Assembly: GCA_033398695.1 (NCBI GenBank)
Contig: CM065809.1
Location: 173,528,501-173,592,500 of the forward strand
DNA from: Orobanche coerulescens
Lineage: Eukaryota; Streptophyta; Magnoliopsida; Lamiales; Orobanchaceae
Length of the DNA: 64,000 nucleotides
Direction: 5' to 3'
Below the pieces are notes generated by a model. That model did not search any database. It was not told the DNA's origin and saw nothing but the letters and a program-made list of their open reading frames with translations. The position numbers were made by a program, and so were the translations under genes. Positions 59,632 through 64,000 of the stretch are shown in pieces (within the stretch, counting starts at the first letter, position 1; every line of letters starts with the position of its first letter).

Positions 59632-61906
59632 CTAAACCCCATCCTCCGGGGCACCCGGATGGACAAGGTTGTCCGGCAACGGGTACCAGCTCAAGTCTAT
59701 CCCAAGATCCGCGGAAAGGTCTAGGATAGGCACAGTAAAGTCGGGCTGCAGAGGATGCTCCAGCACACAGGCTTTAAAATTTTCAGCCAAAGGGCCGACC
59801 TTGAGCCCTCCATTCTTAGCGGCGCGGATCGCGTCAGCATAAGACATATAGTAAGCGAATTCGCTGACGTACTCCACGTTAGCGAAGGGATCGGCCTCAG
59901 TCGCCTTCAGCTTTTCCTTCAACTCCTCAACCGTTTGGCTCACGCCCTCGAGCTCGGCAGTTTTGGCGGCCGCCTCTTCATTCGAGGACGCCAGCTCACT
60001 AGTCAGTCGGGCGACGGTTACCTTCAGCTGGTTGGCCTCCTTCGGTCGTACAGGCCTTCGGGAGGGAAGCGGTATCCCGAGCATCGTAGGACGGGATATC
60101 GCTGACCTCGCAAGGAGCTTTGCTCGACAGGAAGTCCAACACCATCGACGAGCAATTCGAGTCGGAATGGCGGACCCTACACAAATGACAAAAGATCTAA
60201 GTGTGTTTCCTACACAAGGTTCATAACTTGGCAAAACGACCAGGCTCACCTCTCGACCTTCTCTGGGTCACGACCGAAGAACGGCCGGCCACGCGAAGTC
60301 TCGGCCTCAGCAGTCGCCATGGACTAAAGAAACGCCGAAGATGGCGTGGACCCCTCCACCGGAGGAATCGCGAAAATCGGAGGCACAGAGATCGGCGGCT
60401 CGCCGGCAGTAACAGGGGTCGTGGGCTCCACAGTCCTCCGTTTCTTACGGATAAGCGAAAGTTGCTCCTCCTCCTAAGGCTCCCGCCCTTCGACAACAGG
60501 CTCCTGGGGAGGTCTTGCCTCTGGGGTCTGTCTCGGCGGAACAGAAGGAGCTCGGCTCACCTTTTTCCCTTGGCGAAGATGATTCATGACCCCCGGATTA
60601 GACATGGCAATCGCAGCAGGAGGCTCTGGGAAATAAGGGAAACGAATTTCTGCAAAGGAAAACAATCGACAAAATTAGTAATCCTTCTCGGTCAAGGCGA
60701 TCGACATGTCAAAAAAGATTGCAAAAGTTCATACCTGGAACCTTTAGATGGCGAGGGTAGCGAAATAGACGAGCAGCCAACCAACAGGCTTCGTTGTTAA
60801 TTTGGCGAGCGTCTATACGGTCGTCAGGAAGACTCCGTATTTTCTCCCAGACAATTGCGAAATCAAAAGTGAGATCGCCCGCCGCCGGAACAATGACACC
60901 TGCAAAAAGAAGGCCAAAATAAGATCAGTTCAGAATGCATCCGAACAAAGGTAGAGTCTAAATCCTTACTCGGACTCCTCTCCCGAAAGCCGGTGGGAAT
61001 ATCCAACTCGTCGGTCGGGTTGTCGCTCGCTGCCGACTTCCAAGCACCGCTGACCCAGAACCACTTTGACGGATCACCCCTCACTTTATCCGGGACTCCA
61101 AGAACCACCCGACCTGATCGACCTTGGATATGGTAGCCACCGACTGAACCTTTTTGAACCGTCAGTTTGAAGAGATGGTTCATCTCCAACGGTGAAGGAA
61201 GACGATACAACCGATGGCCTCCAAACAGGGTGAGGGTGCACATGATCTGCAGCCAGGCGTTCGGCGTCAATTGAAGGGGCGCCACGTTCCAGGCGGTCAG
61301 CAAATAGGAGACAGCGAACGGCAGCGGGAATCGCAGTCCAGTCTCCATTATCGCCTCATTGACGGCGACCATACCCTCGATAGGTTGATCGGCTCGCTCG
61401 TTCTCGGCAGGCGCGTGGAGGCTGACATCAGAAGGAACATGGAACCTCGCCCTCCAAAGGTCCAGATCCTTCCTGGTCGCCGAGCTCGCGATCTGGCCAA
61501 GGATCCACGGAGAACGGCGAGCAGCCCGGAACAATGTCCTTCTTACAGGCTCATAAGGATGGGCGATCGAATACTCGTTCAAATTAAATTTGGGGAGTGG
61601 GCCGGCCAATCTCTCCATGAGTTCGGCAAAATCTGTGAAGGCTTTGCCAAATGCACTGTCCCGCTCCCTGTGTGCCATCGCATCCGCCTCTTCCCGTTTC
61701 AGTGAAGGGATTCGATCGGCCTCCACCGTTTTGGCCGCGTCAGCCTCATTAAAAAGTTCCTCGATCTCCGCAGGCTCAATCCCAGCCCGGATGGCCTTGG
61801 CGGAGGTATCCACATGAAATTCCGCAGAAGGTTCATCCCGGGCGGTCAAAGCCCCGGCGGTGGAAGAGCTACCCAACTCATACACATATGGCCTTCCTCC
61901 GGACAT
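59632..61906 (-). pseudogene. Antisense multi-exon gene of element E (plant-transposon-protein-like domain plus coiled coil)
   Basis: Exons on the minus strand: 61906-60970, 60899-60735, 60649-60251 and 60176-59632; each intron begins GT and ends AG (GTAAGG..TTTGCAG, GTATGA..TTTGCAG, GTGAGC..TTGTGTAG) and phases agree. Exon 1 carries PSDVSLHA, PFAVSYLLTAWNVAPLQLTP and GHRLYRLPSPLEMNHLF, which I recognise as the type of domain called putative plant transposon protein in plant genomes. The last exon has a coiled coil (RLTSELASSNEEAAAKTAEL, EELKEKLKATE). Lesions: TAG at 60474-60476, another at 60324-60326, and a 1-bp shift between about 60040 and 60110. Tat-lineage gypsy elements are known to carry extra antisense ORFs. 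Function unknown. Confidence 0.7.
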
Positions 61907-62056
61907 ATATTCAAAGAGAAATGAGGGAGAAGGAGTTTTTTGTTCTTACCTAAGGTCTGAGTCGAACGATGATCGTCACACAGAGCTTCGAGAGAAATCG
62001 CCTACGTCTTCTTCTAAGGCAGAAATGCATAAGGTTTTTTACCTTGTAACCCCAGT

Positions 62057-62068
62057 CCTTTTTATAGG
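62057..62068 (-). promoter_or_regulatory. TATA box for the antisense gene
   Basis: The minus strand reads CCTATAAAAAGG, about 150 bp upstream of the ATG at 61906. A transcript would start near 62030. A donor-like CTTAG/GTAAGAA at 61949 hints at a leader intron, whose acceptor I could not identify. Confidence 0.5.
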
Positions 62069-62437
62069 CAGAAGCGGGGGGCTTCTGAGCAATAAGCGGA
62101 GTCCCGAGGATCGAAGTGCAACCGTCAGATAGGCCGCGTTTAATGCTGTCCTGGAATCCCACATGCGCGTCGTTTCGAAGGCAAGCTGAAAGACATCCTC
62201 ATAAAACCGTCGGACTCCCCCAATGGGAGCCCGACACGTGCCCTGGTGACTTTTCCACAACCGCTGTCATTTCCCGCTCATTTCAGCGATCGATCAGGTC
62301 ATCCAAATTCAAAATCAGTCTATTCGAGAGACGATCGTCTATTCCGTAGAATGCCGAGTCGCTTGTCTAAGTCAAGTGATCGCCGGTAGAACCACCTCAC
62401 CCCACGTCTTTAACATCGGAGCAAGCTGGGGGGAAAT

Positions 62438-63136
62438 TGTTGTGCGGCGATTTATACGCCTCGACGGCGATCGGCATAAGGGCCGAGCGACCAAAGACAT
62501 CATCAAATAATCTAAAGGTAGACTTGCCAAACGAAGAGTCCAGTCCGAGATCAGGTACCGACCGATCGACGTCCGGGGCGATCGCCTTCTGAAACCTAGC
62601 GATCGACTCTGATGCCCGACCGAGGACGATCGTCCTACGCCAGGTGTAAGGCCATCATCCGGCATATTTACAAGGACCGGATCTCGGAGCGAGGACCCAC
62701 GTGCAAATCCGAGAATGGCGCCGCAGAATAAGGATCTTTGACTCCAGACCATCAAACAGCTGTCCTACCGACAGACCCGCCGAAAGGTCTTAGGTGGGAC
62801 CTCAAGGCGCCGCAACAACAGGCTGGACTCTAGCCCATCAACAGCTGTCAGCGACAAGGACTGCCTCACCTACCGACGGACCCGCCAAAAGTTCCTAGGT
62901 GGGGCCTCCCAAGAGAACGACTCTGGATGCGTGTGGTCTTCTCATTGGTTCGTCCATCCGGCTGCCAGCAGCTGCTGCGGACTCTAAGGAGATCAACCCA
63001 TATGCTAAAGACGATCGCCCAACTACCTCCACTCCTATAAATTGGAAACCTTCAGCAACTGGAAAAAGTTTCAGATTTTAAGAGATTCACAAGTTCATAA
63101 ATCATTTTCATACGAGAGTTCAGCTAATTCACAAGT
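62438..63136 (+). repeat. Element E 3' LTR, truncated
   Basis: Starts TGTTGTGCGGCG after the polypurine tract and follows the 5' LTR as far as GCTAATTCACA, where about 333 bp of LTR end are missing. The next base belongs to an internal-region copy. Confidence 0.85.
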
Positions 63137-64000
63137 TTGAAGAGATGGTTCATCTCCAACGGCGAAGGAAGACGATACAACCGATGGCCTCCAAACAGGG
63201 TGAGGGTGCAGATGATCTGCAGCCAGGCGTTCGGCGTCAATTGAAGGGGCGCCACGTTCCAGGCGGTCAGCAAATAGAAGACAGCGAACGGCAGCGGGAA
63301 TCGCAGTCCAGCCTCCATTATCGCCTCATTGACGGCGACCATACCCACGGGAGGTTGATCGGCTCGCTCGTTCTCAGCAAGCGCGTGGAGGCTGACATCA
63401 GAAGGAACATGGAACCTCGCCCTCCAACGGTCCAGATCCTTCCTGGTCGCCGAGCTCGCGATCTGGCCAAGGATCCACGGAGAATGGCGAGCAGCCCAGA
63501 ACAATGTCCTCCTTACAGGCTCATAAGGATGGGCGATCGAATACTCGTTAAAATTAAATTTGGGGAGTGGGCCGGCCAATCTCTCCATGAGTTCGGCAAA
63601 ATCTCTGAAGGCTTTGCCAAACGCACTGTCCCGCTCCCTATGCGCCGTCGCATCCGCCTCTTCCCATTTCAGTGAACGGATCCGATCGGCCTCCACCGTC
63701 TTGGCCGCGTCAGCCTCATTAAAAAGTTCCTTGATCTCCGCGGGCTCAATCCCGGCACGGAGGGCCTCAGCGGCGGTATCCACATGAAATTCCGCAGAAG
63801 GTTCATCCCGGGCGGTCAAAGCCCCGGCGGCGGAAGACCTACCCGACTCATACACATCTGGCCTTCCTCCGGACATATTCAAAGAGAAAGGAGGGAGAAG
63901 GAGTTTTTTGTTCTTACCTAAGGTCTGAGTCGAACGACGATCGTCGCACAGAGCTTCGAGAGAAATCGCCTACGTCTTCTTCTAAGGCAGAAATGCATAA
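63137..64000. repeat. Second copy of the E internal region (equivalent to 61168-62032)
   Basis: About 864 bp collinear with 61168-62032, with scattered substitutions, fused directly to the truncated LTR. It continues past the window edge. Confidence 0.88.
63138..63882 (-). pseudogene. Antisense gene, second copy, first exon only
   Basis: Frame open from 63882 (MNMSGGRPDVYE) to the junction at about 63137, same domain as 61906-61170 with around 25 residue differences. It lacks its later exons because of the fusion to the LTR, so it cannot encode the full protein. The open frame over 245 codons despite substitutions suggests that the coding sequence was under selection until recently. Confidence 0.75.

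Larger units (their letters stand above)
55881..63136 (+). mobile_element. Tat-like gypsy element E with antisense gene, pol absent
   Basis: 5' LTR 55881-56722 (TGTTGTGCGGCG to GGGTAACAACA), then ATTGGCGCTAGAAG as primer-site region, a 525-codon gag, noncoding sequence, a spliced gene on the minus strand, polypurine tract CTGGGGGGAAAT (62426-62437) and a 3' LTR starting at 62438 that is cut at about 63136. There is no protease, integrase, RT or RNase H. The LTR ends, primer site, gag and polypurine tract match element D, which looks like a shortened relative lacking the antisense gene. Confidence 0.85.

Noticed and set aside
59755..60226. Plus-strand ORFs opposite the last antisense exon
   Set aside because: No domain; the minus strand has the coiled-coil coding pattern and splice sites.
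61214..61705. Plus-strand ORFs at 61214-61705 and 63145-63675
   Set aside because: Mirror frames of the antisense gene; both mirror each other only because the DNA is duplicated.

Overview
The window is nuclear DNA of a flowering plant, most likely a eudicot. The evidence is Ty1/copia and Ty3/gypsy LTR retrotransposons, plant L1-type LINEs, a Helitron remnant, hAT and PIF/Harbinger relics, one typical plant intron-exon gene and one plant-specific PLS-DYW pentatricopeptide gene. I cannot name the species. Only two ordinary host genes are visible: a seven-exon alkaline-phytoceramidase-like membrane enzyme (47560-49573, +) and an intronless DYW-type PPR RNA-editing factor (53421-55340, -). The rest is repeat-derived or featureless AT-rich spacer.

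Layout. 400-1926: 5'-truncated LINE (-) with a 16-bp target-site duplication (TSD). 2441-3330: MITE-like element. 5303-12350: complete but decayed copia element with ~180-bp LTRs (Copia-1). 12692-15581: solo LTR of 2.9 kb with TSD TAATC, rich in short tandem and palindromic repeats. 15683-16266: 5' half of a second LINE. 16267-22833: copia element A (-). 22834-23467: spacer. 23480-24689: 3' half of the second LINE, on the opposite strand. 24690-44122: copia element B (+), same family as A. B is split by copia element C (28592-41536, -, TSD GTCAA), and C is split by a gag-only gypsy element D (32674-36526, TSD CCATC). 44123-45115: MITE carrying a nested hAT MITE. 45116-47269: Helitron remnant whose 3' end lies 290 bp upstream of the phytoceramidase start codon. 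50971-52333: Harbinger relic with its catalytic core deleted. 55881-64000: gypsy element E, related to D, with a gag ORF and a multi-exon gene on the antisense strand, followed by a rearranged second partial copy.

The main structural result concerns 15.6-44.1 kb. Three independent insertion scars (the second LINE's TSD, element X's TSD and element Y's TSD) match only if 22834-24689 is inverted relative to its flanks. The simplest model is recombination between two oppositely oriented copia copies, so that A and B are reciprocal chimeras. A second notable item is the spliced antisense gene of E: a TATA box, three GT-AG introns that keep reading phase, a plant-transposon-protein-like domain and a coiled-coil tail. 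It is present in two copies in the window and absent from the deletion derivative D. Further points are three inactivating lesions shared by A and B, three tRNA-like hairpin segments in the leader of C, and compensating frameshifts in the integrase of Copia-1 and the zinc knuckle of B.

All element and domain names rest on motif recognition by eye. Coordinates of LTRs, TSDs and splice sites were read directly from the sequence, but decayed boundaries may be off by a few bases.
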